The translations under genes were made by a program, and so were the position numbers. Below the pieces are notes generated by a model. That model had not been told where the DNA came from, made no database searches, and saw only the letters and a list, made by a program, of their open reading frames with translations. From an uncultured Bacteroidales bacterium (GTDB taxonomy: Bacteria > Bacteroidota > Bacteroidia > Bacteroidales > UBA4417), in assembly GCA_903917425.1 (NCBI GenBank), contig CAIXAQ010000057.1:1-7177 (forward strand): DNA of 7,177 nt. Direction: 5' to 3'. Shown here piece by piece: positions 1 through 6,329 of the stretch (the stretch's first letter is position 1; each line of letters opens with the position of its first letter).

Positions 1-543
1 AGTAAATCTCATTTGGCTCAATTGGTACTTTCGGGTGATTTGCCAAATGTGTATATCGATAATGTATATTTCAATAATACCGGATCTACAGTGCCAACCA
101 CAGCAGCTCCAGTTCCAACTTTTGCTGCAGCAGACGTCATTTCAGTATTCAGCGATTCTTACACCAACATAGGCGGAACTGATTTTAGTCCTAACTGGGG
201 GCAGGCTACCGTTGTTTCACAAATTCCCATTGCCGGAAATAATACCCTGAAATATAAGGGATTAAATTACCAGGGCATTCAGTTAGGCAGCAACCAGAAT
301 GTTTCGTCAATGAGTTTTGTACACCTGGACTTCTGGACTGTCAATTCAACCTTGCTGAACGTGTACCTGATTAGTCCCGGTCCGGTTGAAAAAGCGTATA
401 AATTAACTGTTCCAACATCAGGATGGTCGAGCGTGGATATTCCTTTGTCCTCCTTTTCACCTGTAGCTATTTCGAACCTGATCCAATTTAAATTTGATGG
501 AAATGGAGATATTTATTTAGACAATATCTTTTTCCACAAATAG
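1..543 (+). CDS. C-terminal part of a surface glycan-binding-like protein with repeated beta-sandwich modules (5' end outside window)
   Basis: The frame is open from base 1 to the TAG at 541-543, giving 180 codons. The true start lies upstream; the first TTG at 13 is inside a domain and is not a credible start. Residues 1-24 are the end of one module, closing with the strand YIDNVYF. A Thr/Pro/Ala-rich linker (about 27-40) follows, then a complete module (about 45-180) closing with the parallel strand YLDNIFF. Tandem beta-sandwich modules of this style, ending in (Y/V)DN-(V/I)-(Y/F)-F, are familiar from Bacteroidota laminarin-locus lipoproteins, either SusE/F-position proteins or extensions of GH16 enzymes. 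No catalytic motif is visible in the part seen. The GH16 gene starts 39 bp downstream with no terminator between, so co-transcription is likely. The inferred role is glucan binding at the cell surface. The N-terminus could still carry an enzyme domain. Confidence 0.82.
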   Translation, partial: SKSHLAQLVLSGDLPNVYIDNVYFNNTGSTVPTTAAPVPTFAAADVISVFSDSYTNIGGTDFSPNWGQATVVSQIPIAGNNTLKYKGLNYQGIQLGSNQNVSSMSFVHLDFWTVNSTLLNVYLISPGPVEKAYKLTVPTSGWSSVDIPLSSFSPVAISNLIQFKFDGNGDIYLDNIFFHK

Positions 544-582
544 ATTTTAAGGTATATAAATCATTCATTAAAGACAAACAAT

Positions 583-1428
583 ATGAAAAGAAATAGCAAA
601 AAACTGGTTTCAGCAGTCCTGTATTCCTTATTGCTTTTTGCAGTGTCAGGATGTACGAAAGAGAATGTTCAAACACTTGATAAACACAACTGGCAACTGG
701 TGTGGAGCGATGATTTCGATGGTGCGGCCGGCGAATCGCCCGATACTACAAAATGGAAATTTGATATAGGCGTCGGGCCAAACTACGATGGCTGGGGAAA
801 TGCGGAATTAGAATATTATACAGATCGTACTGTCAATGCAGCTATAGATACCAGCGGCAATTTAGCAATTACGGCTAAAAAGGAGATGTATTCCGGTTCA
901 GCTTTTACTTCGGCCCGTATTAAAACCAAGGGCTTATTCGAACAAGCATACGGTCGTTTTGAAGCGCGCATTAAAACCCCCTGGGGACCAGGTATCTGGC
1001 CTGCATTTTGGTTGGTTGGCAACGATTCAGATTCAGCCGGATGGCCTCAATGCGGGGAAATTGATATAATGGAACTTCGCGGACAGAAACCAAACATTGT
1101 TAGTGCCACAGTGCATGGCCCCGGCTATTCGGGATCTGCAGGAGTAACAAAAAGTTTTGCGTTCGGGAACGACAGATTTGATGTCGCCTTCCATTTGTTC
1201 GCCGTTGAATGGGGAAAAGATTACCTGGATTTCTTCGTCGATAACACCCTTTATCAGAGGATTACTCCTGGTAATGTTACTGGCAACTGGGTTTTCGATC
1301 ATCCTTTCTACATCATACTGAATGTGGCCGTGGGTGGTAACTATTTAGGTTTCCCTACTAACCAGACTCCTTTTCCTCAAACGATGCTTATTGATTACGT
1401 GAAAGTTTACAAGGAAGCAGGTCAATAA
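583..1428 (+). CDS. GH16 endo-beta-1,3-glucanase (laminarinase-type) lipoprotein
   Basis: This 281-residue protein is a glycoside hydrolase family 16 enzyme, predicted to cut internal beta-1,3 (or mixed beta-1,3/1,4) glucan bonds with retention of configuration. The N-terminus has a Lys/Arg-rich start, a hydrophobic stretch and a lipobox ending AVSGC, so Cys24 should be lipidated after signal peptidase II cleavage. The catalytic domain fills about 35-276 with no extra module. The family motif is EIDIME, with Glu159 as predicted nucleophile, Asp161 as helper and Glu164 as acid/base. Other laminarinase hallmarks are GWGNAELEYYT (70-80), YGRFEARIK (123-131), WPAFWL (139-144), HGPGYSG (178-184) and FDHPFYIILNVAVGG (238-252). 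ATG 583 directly precedes the signal peptide. It lies 39 bp after the upstream binding-protein gene and is probably in the same transcript. Whether it faces outward or into the periplasm cannot be decided; the residues after Cys24 (TKENVQ) do not settle it. The substrate is inferred from family and neighbours. Confidence 0.95.
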   Translation: MKRNSKKLVSAVLYSLLLFAVSGCTKENVQTLDKHNWQLVWSDDFDGAAGESPDTTKWKFDIGVGPNYDGWGNAELEYYTDRTVNAAIDTSGNLAITAKKEMYSGSAFTSARIKTKGLFEQAYGRFEARIKTPWGPGIWPAFWLVGNDSDSAGWPQCGEIDIMELRGQKPNIVSATVHGPGYSGSAGVTKSFAFGNDRFDVAFHLFAVEWGKDYLDFFVDNTLYQRITPGNVTGNWVFDHPFYIILNVAVGGNYLGFPTNQTPFPQTMLIDYVKVYKEAGQ

Positions 1429-1460
1429 CCGGACTTTTACCGATTACTCATAATAAATTG

Positions 1461-1547
1461 CCAAAAAGTTGTCCATAATACAGATATTCAAGGCATTATA
1501 AAAACAACAAGTGCAGATCTTTTATTCCGCTTATGCACAACTTTTGG
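1461..1547. repeat. Imperfect inverted repeat in the GH16-transporter gap
   Basis: The left arm, CCAAAAAGTTGTCCATAA (1461-1478), is nearly the reverse complement of the right arm, TTATGCACAACTTTTGG (1531-1547). The arms differ by one extra A and one C/G change, and are separated by 52 bp. Similarity continues weakly outside the arms (AATTG against ACAAAT). No T-run follows, so it is not a typical terminator. It sits 45 bp before the transporter start, where a dyad operator or an mRNA structure would be plausible. A short direct repeat, CAAATAA at 1549-1555 and 1568-1574, lies between it and the start codon. No clear Bacteroidota -7 element (TAnnTTTG) was found in this gap, so an independent promoter is unproven. 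Confidence 0.5.
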
Positions 1548-1591
1548 ACAAATAAAGTCGAATTTGTCAAATAAGAACTAAATGTAAGAAA

Positions 1592-2947
1592 ATGGAAAAA
1601 ATTGTCTTGAAATTAAGTGTAAAGGAAAAAATCGGCTACAGTCTGGGCGATACTGCCTCGCACTTTGTGTGGGATATGGTTGGTTTCTGGCTCCTGTTTT
1701 TCTATACCGATGTATATGGAATTTCAGCTGCCGCTGCAGGAACAATTATGTTGGTCGCCCGTTTCTGGGATATGGCCATCGACCCGGTAATCGGCGTGGT
1801 TTCCGACAGGACCAATACCCGCTGGGGCAAATTCCGTCCTTATATTTTGTTCGGAGCCGTTCCCTATGCTATCCTGGCTATTCTCACCTTTACAACTCCA
1901 AACTTTGGCGAAGCGGGCAAGATAATTTATGCCGGGGCAACCTATGTCCTATTAATGACAGCTTATGCAGCCATCAACCTGCCTTATTCAGCCTTAGGAG
2001 CTGTTATGACGGATGATACTTACGAACGTGCCGGATTGAACACTTACCGGTTTATCGCCGGTTTTACCGGGCAATTTGTTGTAACCGGGCTTGCACTTAC
2101 ATTGGCTGAATTTTTTGGTGGTGGCGATAAAGCACAGGGATTTCAATACACCGTATTCCTGTTTGCAGGCTTAAGTCTGATCTTCTTTTTTATCACTTTC
2201 AAAACAACGAAAGAAAGGGTTCAGCCACCCAAAGCCCAGGAAAATTCGCTGAAGGAAGATGTAAAAAACCTTTTTCAAAACAAAGCCTGGATCATTCTTG
2301 CCCTGGTAGGAATCATTTCTTTCATCATGTTTGCCATGCAGAATGCGGCTATTGCCTATTATTTCAAATATTACCTCGGGCGCGAGAATAATGTCCAGCT
2401 TTTCAATGTAATCGGGACAGTTGCATTGATTGTCGCCTTGCCTCTCTCGAAACCATTGGCAAAACGGTTTGGAAACAAAAATGTTTTTATCGGGAGCTCT
2501 CTAATCTCGGGCTTGTTCTTTATACTAATCTACATAGCCGGAATAAATGACCTGACTACTATTTACGTGTTCAATATCATTGCTAAAATGGCCTATGCTC
2601 CTGCAGTTCCGCTGCTCTGGACCATGATTGCCGATTCTGCCGACTACGGCGAATGGACAACCGGTCGCCGTGCTACAGGCTTGTATTTCTCGGCTGCCGT
2701 GTTTGCGCAAAAAGCGGGTTGGGGAATTGGAGCTGCCATCGCAGGTTGGATTTTAGCAGCTTCCAGCTTTGTGCCAAATGTAGTTCAAAACGATACGGCC
2801 ATTACCGGGATAAAATTGCTGGTTTCAGTTATCCCCGGCATTTTGTACATGTCGTGCGCTCTGTTTATGATCTTTTACAAGATTGATACCAAAACCACTA
2901 CCTTAATGAAACAGGAATTGGATTTACGAAGGGAAAAAGAGCAATAA
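1592..2947 (+). CDS. GPH-family (MelB-like) sugar:cation symporter, major facilitator superfamily
   Basis: This 451-residue inner-membrane protein has about twelve hydrophobic segments and belongs to the glycoside-pentoside-hexuronide:cation symporters. Near the N-terminus are GYSLGDTASHFVWDM (15-29) and WDMAIDPVIGVVSDRT (59-74). Asp60 and Asp64 match the paired aspartates that bind the cation and sugar in MelB. The loop RWGKFRPYIL (77-86) is the family signature after helix 2. PYSALGAVMTDD (131-142) and the late motif from ADSADYGEWTTGRR (347-360) to FAQKAG (371-376) are also typical; Lys374 is the conserved lysine of that last motif. Length is normal and no frameshift is seen. The start at 1592 is preferred; an ATG at 1582 is followed at once by TAA. 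Given the GH16 gene upstream, the substrate is probably glucose or a short beta-glucan oligosaccharide, but sequence alone does not fix it. The 163-bp gap before it leaves room for separate control. Confidence 0.93.
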   Translation: MEKIVLKLSVKEKIGYSLGDTASHFVWDMVGFWLLFFYTDVYGISAAAAGTIMLVARFWDMAIDPVIGVVSDRTNTRWGKFRPYILFGAVPYAILAILTFTTPNFGEAGKIIYAGATYVLLMTAYAAINLPYSALGAVMTDDTYERAGLNTYRFIAGFTGQFVVTGLALTLAEFFGGGDKAQGFQYTVFLFAGLSLIFFFITFKTTKERVQPPKAQENSLKEDVKNLFQNKAWIILALVGIISFIMFAMQNAAIAYYFKYYLGRENNVQLFNVIGTVALIVALPLSKPLAKRFGNKNVFIGSSLISGLFFILIYIAGINDLTTIYVFNIIAKMAYAPAVPLLWTMIADSADYGEWTTGRRATGLYFSAAVFAQKAGWGIGAAIAGWILAASSFVPNVVQNDTAITGIKLLVSVIPGILYMSCALFMIFYKIDTKTTTLMKQELDLRREKEQ

Positions 2948-2971
2948 ATAATTCAAATTTCTCTACGCAAA

Positions 2972-2992
2972 TCACTGATCGAAAGTCGGTGA
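2972..2992 (+). other. Small hairpin after the transporter gene
   Basis: TCACTGA (2972-2978) pairs with TCGGTGA (2986-2992) over 7 bp, with one G-U pair and a 7-nt loop. It begins 24 bp after the transporter stop. The next bases are AATTCAAAA, not a T-run, so it is a weak candidate for an mRNA 3'-end or processing structure rather than an intrinsic terminator. The rest of the 232-bp gap up to 3179 is AT-rich leader with the iterated string AATCAATTAATCAATTAACAATTA cut into overlapping AATTAA units near 3143-3167. Confidence 0.25.
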
Positions 2993-3105
2993 ATTCAAAA
3001 CGAAATCAAGTAGGATCGGGAAAATAAAGAAGTGTTACAATTGATGCAATCAAAATGATAGAACAACAACAGGCAAAAGTGCTGCGAACACTCTGAACGC
3101 ATTTT

Positions 3106-3132
3106 TTTGAAAAGAGAGCAATTATATAAATG
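3106..3132 (+). promoter_or_regulatory. Weak Bacteroidota-type promoter candidate
   Basis: TTTG at 3106-3109 resembles a -33 element, and TATAAATG at 3125-3132 is a partial match to the -7 consensus TAnnTTTG. The 15-nt spacing is shorter than the usual 19 or so. If used, transcription would begin about 40 nt before the ATG at 3180, through an AT-rich leader without a Shine-Dalgarno sequence. This is a guess from partial matches only. Confidence 0.2.
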
Positions 3133-3179
3133 AAAATCCTTCTAATCAATTAATCAATTAACAATTAAAAACAACAAAC

Positions 3180-4469
3180 ATGAAAACACCTTTATGCTTT
3201 TTAGCAATGATGCTGATTGTGGCAAACCTTAATGCCCAATACATCTACAACGATTTCGACGGAAATCAGAACGTGCCATTCAGTGGTTGGCCGAATCCCC
3301 CTACCGTAGTAGCTAACCCGAATTCCGGTGGAATTAACACCAGCGCCAATGTTGGTAAATGGGTGCGCTCCGGAGAACAATGGGCACATGTTTTTGCCGA
3401 ACTTAGCGGTAAAATTGATTTTACTACCAATAAAAAGTTTTATGTCAAAGTATGGTCACCAGTAGCTTGCAATGTGCTTTTCAAACTCGAAGACAAAGCC
3501 AACAGTGCTGTTTTTACCGAGATCAGTCAGGCAATAACAACCCCGAATCAGTGGGTCCTATTGACTTTTAATTTTACTTCTGCACCCTCAGCTACGTATG
3601 ATAAAATCGTACTTTTTATGGATTTTTCTGCTACAACCGATCACACTTTCTATTTTGATGATGTGGAAGGTCCCGCAATAGGCGGTGGGAGCGCCGGCAA
3701 TCCGGTTATCCTGCCCGTTACTTTCGAGGATCCCCTGGTTAACTACGGTCTTACCGATTTTGGCGGAACTGCTTCCGAAATAGTTGCGGATCCTGCCAAT
3801 GCCAGCAATAAAGTTGCGAAAACCATCAAGACTGTAAGTGCTGAAACATGGGCAGGAACAACCGTTGGTGGCGCAGTAGGCTTTCCTACTCCAATCCCAT
3901 TTGCTGCCGGGTCTACAAGTATGAGTGTTAAAGTTTGGTCGCCCACCGCGGGTACGCCCATTCGACTGAAAGTGGAAGCTTCCAACGACCCTACCAAAAG
4001 TGTGGAAACCGAAGCGCTTACTACCGTGGCTTCCGCATGGCAGACTTTGATTTTTAACTTTAGCAACCAGGCTGCCGGAACAGCCGCGATAAACTTTGGC
4101 TATTCCTACAACAAAGCTTCCATTTTCTTCAACTTTGGAACCACCGGGGCTGCAGCCGGCGAAAAAACCTATTATTGGGATAACATGGGATTTGGCGCAA
4201 ATATGGGCTTAAACAGCCTCCAGGCAGACAAAAATATTTTCAGTACTTATCCAAATCCAGCTTCCAGCTTCGTGAACCTTGATTTTAAGGGTTCTATCGA
4301 TGGGAATTCCCAAATAGAGATTTACGACCTTAACAGTAAGTTACTAAAGCAAATACTGATTTCTGACCAGCATATGAAAATAAACACAGCCGATCTCCAA
4401 TCGGGAGTATATATGATCCGGATACTGAATGGCGATAAATATTATTCCAACAAATTGATTATCAAATAA
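3180..4469 (+). CDS. Secreted two-module glycan-binding-like protein with T9SS type A sorting domain
   Basis: This 429-residue protein has a Sec signal peptide (hydrophobic about 5-18, likely cleavage after NLNAQ at 20) and no lipobox. Two beta-sandwich modules follow. Module 1 (about 21-165) contains FYVKVWSP (87-94) and ends FYFDDVEGP. Module 2 (about 176-340) contains MSVKVWSP (248-255) and ends YYWDNMGFG. The matching VKVWSP strands and aromatic-Asp closing strands indicate an internal duplication. Residues about 350-429 are a type A T9SS domain, with STYPNP (355-360), IEIYDLNSKLL (379-389) and a C-terminal SGVYMIRI...KLIIK, which sends the protein across the outer membrane, usually to the surface. 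No glycosidase motif is seen. Position after the GH16 and symporter genes, plus module type, suggests glucan binding (inferred). ATG 3180 fits the signal peptide. The gene ends the block just before a strong terminator. Confidence 0.9.
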   Translation: MKTPLCFLAMMLIVANLNAQYIYNDFDGNQNVPFSGWPNPPTVVANPNSGGINTSANVGKWVRSGEQWAHVFAELSGKIDFTTNKKFYVKVWSPVACNVLFKLEDKANSAVFTEISQAITTPNQWVLLTFNFTSAPSATYDKIVLFMDFSATTDHTFYFDDVEGPAIGGGSAGNPVILPVTFEDPLVNYGLTDFGGTASEIVADPANASNKVAKTIKTVSAETWAGTTVGGAVGFPTPIPFAAGSTSMSVKVWSPTAGTPIRLKVEASNDPTKSVETEALTTVASAWQTLIFNFSNQAAGTAAINFGYSYNKASIFFNFGTTGAAAGEKTYYWDNMGFGANMGLNSLQADKNIFSTYPNPASSFVNLDFKGSIDGNSQIEIYDLNSKLLKQILISDQHMKINTADLQSGVYMIRILNGDKYYSNKLIIK

Positions 4470-4498
4470 TAAAGATGATCCGATAATCTGTATCACCT

Positions 4499-4541
4499 AA
4501 AAACCCTGAACTTTAAACTTAAAGCTCAGGGTTTTTGGTTT
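4499..4541 (+). terminator. Strong intrinsic terminator closing the glucan locus
   Basis: AAAAACCCTGA (4499-4509) pairs perfectly with TCAGGGTTTTT (4526-4536) over 11 bp. An inner CTTT/AAAG pairing (4511-4514 with 4521-4524) tightens the loop, and a further T-rich stretch (GGTTTTATT) follows. It begins 30 bp after the stop of the T9SS protein gene. Because the stem carries A-runs on one side and T-runs on the other, it could also work in reverse for minus-strand transcripts coming from the remnant region. Confidence 0.85.
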
Positions 4542-4668
4542 TATTAAAAGCGTAACGAAAAAAACAAAGAATTTGAGGTTTTGTCACGAATTGAATGAAT
4601 TTGACTTTCCTTTTTGTTAAAGGACCGAAGTTAGGAGGCTGAAGAGTTTCCTATCTTGAGATTACATT

Positions 4669-4785
4669 CTACCAGAAGGGAATAGACTTAAAACCATACA
4701 ATTCAGAATAAATCTGAGAAAGTTTCTGCGTTTGTTCCGGAGTGCAGACTTTTTTAAGATCGAGGAATTGTTTTATGTTGGCCAT
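4669..4785 (-). pseudogene. 38-codon ORF resembling the C-terminal tail of a Spy/CpxP-type periplasmic protein
   Basis: On the minus strand, ATG at 4785-4783 opens a frame of 38 codons ending in TAG at 4671-4669. The segment FLDLKKVCTPEQTQKLSQIY (residues 7-26) resembles the tail of Bacteroidota Spy/CpxP-type periplasmic proteins, where a short helix is followed by (I/V)CTPEQ and another helix. The family is normally well over 100 residues with a signal peptide; both are absent. TAG and TGA stop codons sit directly before the ATG, and no continuation was found in the other minus frames upstream. It is best read as a gene remnant, though a real small protein cannot be excluded. The family match is from memory of the motif and is tentative. 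Confidence 0.35.
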
Positions 4786-4825
4786 CTATCAAATAGTACC
4801 AGTTTCAAATTGAATATTATATTCG

Positions 4826-5086
4826 CTATAGTTTAACAAACTTTTGAGTTGGTCCGGGATGATTTCTCAAATGAATAAAATATAGACCTGCAGGAAAACC
4901 TGAAATATTTACCTGGGTGAAAAGACTATTTTCGACTTCTTTTACCAATATTCCACTTGAATTAAATATCTGAATTTGAACTTTGTAATCAAGTTGGGCA
5001 GGCAACCTTACATTAATCCATTCATGTACCGGGTTTGGGTAGATACGTATTTTATTTTCATTTTCCGATACAGAAAGTAAATGGTA
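4826..5086 (-). pseudogene. Orphan T9SS type A sorting domain (remnant of a secreted-protein gene)
   Basis: An open minus-strand frame of 86 codons runs from 5086 to TAG at 4828-4826. It has no ATG and is bounded upstream by an in-frame TAA (5089-5087). The product reads as a complete type A sorting domain: ENKIRIYPNPVHEWINVRLP (residues 10-29), then VQIQIFNSSGILVKEVE (36-52), VNISGFPAGLYFIHLR (59-74) and the terminal KFVKL. The first segment is the classic (Y)PNP opening, the third is the (L/F)xxGxYxxxL element and the last is the basic C-terminal strand. These domains always sit at the end of a larger secreted protein with a signal peptide, and neither is present. Upstream sequence in all minus frames shows no passenger domain, so this is very probably the surviving tail of a deleted gene. 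It is not a copy of the domain at the end of the 3180-4469 gene; only the family motifs agree. Confidence 0.75.
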
Positions 5087-5823
5087 TTATAAATCAGTTA
5101 GTTAGGCTGATAAGGTACAAATGAGGTACAAAAAAACGGGAAAAGTGAATTTATGCCACTTTAACCAAACTAATTTGAGGTATTCTGCCATCCATTCTGT
5201 TACCAAAGTGTTGTGTCTGATTCACTCAATTAACTTAATCCAGCCAGGTAATTTTCGTTCCATTTGCAATAGAACAAAAATAGTGATTCTGATAAGAGCC
5301 TGAATATTTCAAAGATGATCAGTGTTGTGCCAGGTTTTAGTGGGCAATAAAATCGAAACTAACCAGGAATATGATGTTTGCGTGACATACATAAAAACTT
5401 GTACCTGAATATGATATTTGTATTTCATCAAGGGCAGGCCGTTACTGAACTTGGGCGTATTAGACAAACCGCCTTTCTGATTCTAATTGCATAACCCTTA
5501 GATACCAAGCCTTTGCTGGGTTTTAGGCCAAGATTCAATCTGTTAATCTCAGTGGGTCAGATAGGGGTGTGGTCCTTTGATGGGTGAACATGAAATGTGA
5601 ATTATTTTTCTGCTTCCTAATAAAAATTCAGCTTAAACCCTTTCCTGATATGGGTTACATGAGACGGGAAAAACTATTTTTTGTCATTTTCTGATACCAC
5701 CTCTTGAGTATTAGATTTCTCGTATTAGCCAGGTACGCTTTTTTGATCGCTTAGATGTATAGATATGATAAGGCTTTCAACAGATAAACTGGTCTATGCA
5801 AAATGATAAGCTGTAATAATTTA
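5087..5823. other. 737-bp stretch with no convincing gene
   Basis: Both strands are broken by frequent stops. The longest + frame here (5121-5303, 60 codons) shows no recognisable motif, signal peptide or family resemblance. On the minus strand, short open stretches exist but none has a start, a domain motif and adequate length together. No tRNA, insertion sequence ends or transposase fragments were seen. Two small direct repeats are present: AGGTACAAA at 5113-5121 and 5124-5132, and a diverged 20-mer at 5361-5380 and 5401-5420. The region is best read as decayed coding DNA or non-coding sequence. Confidence 0.5.
5361..5420. repeat. Diverged direct repeat with 40-bp period
   Basis: AACCAGGAATATGATGTTTG (5361-5380) and GTACCTGAATATGATATTTG (5401-5420) share the core GAATATGAT-TTTG exactly 40 bp apart. 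The bases between do not repeat. Only two copies exist, so this is neither a CRISPR array nor a clear tandem repeat. Confidence 0.35.
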
Positions 5824-5940
5824 CCCCCCCCCGGTACCCACTCCACGAGGCATGATGGCCGGCAAGGTACTCTCACGCCGGGGTTTAATCATGTTGGGGG
5901 AAACTTTGTTTAGGTTGCGGGCTTTTGCATCTTTCCCCAA
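5824..5940. other. GC-rich, hairpin-prone leader region before the HTH/zinc-ribbon gene
   Basis: Inside AT-rich surroundings, this stretch begins with nine consecutive C (5824-5832) and is clearly richer in G+C. It holds two possible stems: CCGGC (5859-5863) with GCCGG (5877-5881), and TTGGGGGAAA (5894-5903) with TTTCCCCAA (5932-5940), the second with one bulged G and a 28-nt loop. It ends 66 bp before the ATG at 6007. No known riboswitch or RNA family was recognised. It could be a structured 5' region, a small RNA, the end of an inserted element or a non-coding leftover. The long minus frame across it (5821-6063) starts inside the HTH gene and looks like a shadow. Confidence 0.4.
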
Positions 5941-5980
5941 AAAAGTTATTAACCCTAAGGACACAAAATTCACTATTCCG

Positions 5981-5988
5981 TAAATTTG
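5981..5988 (+). promoter_or_regulatory. Bacteroidota -7 promoter element candidate
   Basis: TAAATTTG matches the -7 consensus TAnnTTTG exactly. A start point about 7 nt downstream would leave a leader near 12 nt before the ATG at 6007. A convincing -33 TTG is absent at the expected distance (around 5957-5962 reads AAGGAC), which lowers confidence. If this promoter is used, the GC-rich stretch at 5824-5940 lies upstream of the transcript rather than in its leader. Confidence 0.35.
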
Positions 5989-6006
5989 TTTATCAATATA
6001 AACACT

Positions 6007-6327
6007 ATGATAATTGAGGATTTTTTCAGGCTCTATCCGATAACCAGAAAGGGTATTGCTCAAATGCTTGGCTTCTCCCCAAAATTCCTATACAATGTTA
6101 CCCAAAGGCATAATTCCTTATCTGATGAGCAAATCAGCCTGCTGAATCAAGCTATTCAGGAATTGTCATACCAGCTAAGTATAACGTTTGTAATAAATAA
6201 CCTGACCTACGAGGCGAAGTGCTTGAGGTGCAAAAAGAAATTCATGGTTAAAGATTCCGGAGCGAGATCAGAATATTACAATGAAAATAGGTTGGTTTGT
6301 GACAGGTGTATGGCAAAAGATTTATAA
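6007..6327 (+). CDS. Small HTH-like protein with C-terminal four-cysteine zinc-ribbon-like domain
   Basis: The product has 106 residues and was not recognised as a named family. Residues about 12-57 look like a Cro/C1-type helix-turn-helix: RKGIAQMLGFSPKFLYNVTQ (14-33) fits helix 2, turn and recognition helix, and SLSDEQISLLNQAIQEL (37-53) fits the following helices of XRE-like regulators. The C-terminal part has Cys72-x2-Cys75 and Cys98-x2-Cys101 (KCLRCKK and VCDRCMA), 22 residues apart, the spacing of a zinc ribbon. There is no signal peptide or membrane segment, so it is cytoplasmic and probably binds nucleic acid (inferred). ATG 6007 is preferred to the in-frame TTG at 5986, because the TTG overlaps the -7-like element and ATG gives a natural N-terminus. 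It stands alone, converging on the FISUMP gene. Such proteins are common near phage or plasmid-derived genes, but no mobile gene is visible here. Confidence 0.75.
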   Translation: MIIEDFFRLYPITRKGIAQMLGFSPKFLYNVTQRHNSLSDEQISLLNQAIQELSYQLSITFVINNLTYEAKCLRCKKKFMVKDSGARSEYYNENRLVCDRCMAKDL

Positions 6328-6329
6328 TA

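Noticed and set aside
3743..4066. Minus-strand 107-codon ORF inside the T9SS protein gene
   Set aside because: It is a shadow of a strongly supported plus-strand gene whose domains and sorting signal are continuous through this region.
5113..5132. AGGTACAAA repeated with an 11-bp period near the edge of the T9SS remnant, as a target-site duplication
   Set aside because: The copies are almost adjacent with no element between them, so they cannot flank an insertion; a chance or slippage repeat is simpler.
5121..5303. Plus-strand 60-codon ORF in the gene-free stretch
   Set aside because: It has no recognisable motif, an ordinary leader and the amino-acid make-up of random AT-rich sequence.
5340..5560. 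Possible tRNA or CRISPR-like content in the gene-free stretch
   Set aside because: No cloverleaf with a T-loop GTTCRANNC and acceptor pairing was found, and only one pair of diverged repeats exists.
5824..5838. C-run followed by GGTACCC, resembling a cloning-vector polylinker
   Set aside because: The flanking bases do not continue into any vector polylinker I know, and the sequence runs smoothly into a Bacteroidota-like promoter and gene.
5821..6063. Minus-strand 80-codon ORF across the GC-rich island
   Set aside because: Its start lies inside the opposite-strand HTH gene, it ends in a glycine run produced by the C9 tract, and it shows no domain or signal peptide.
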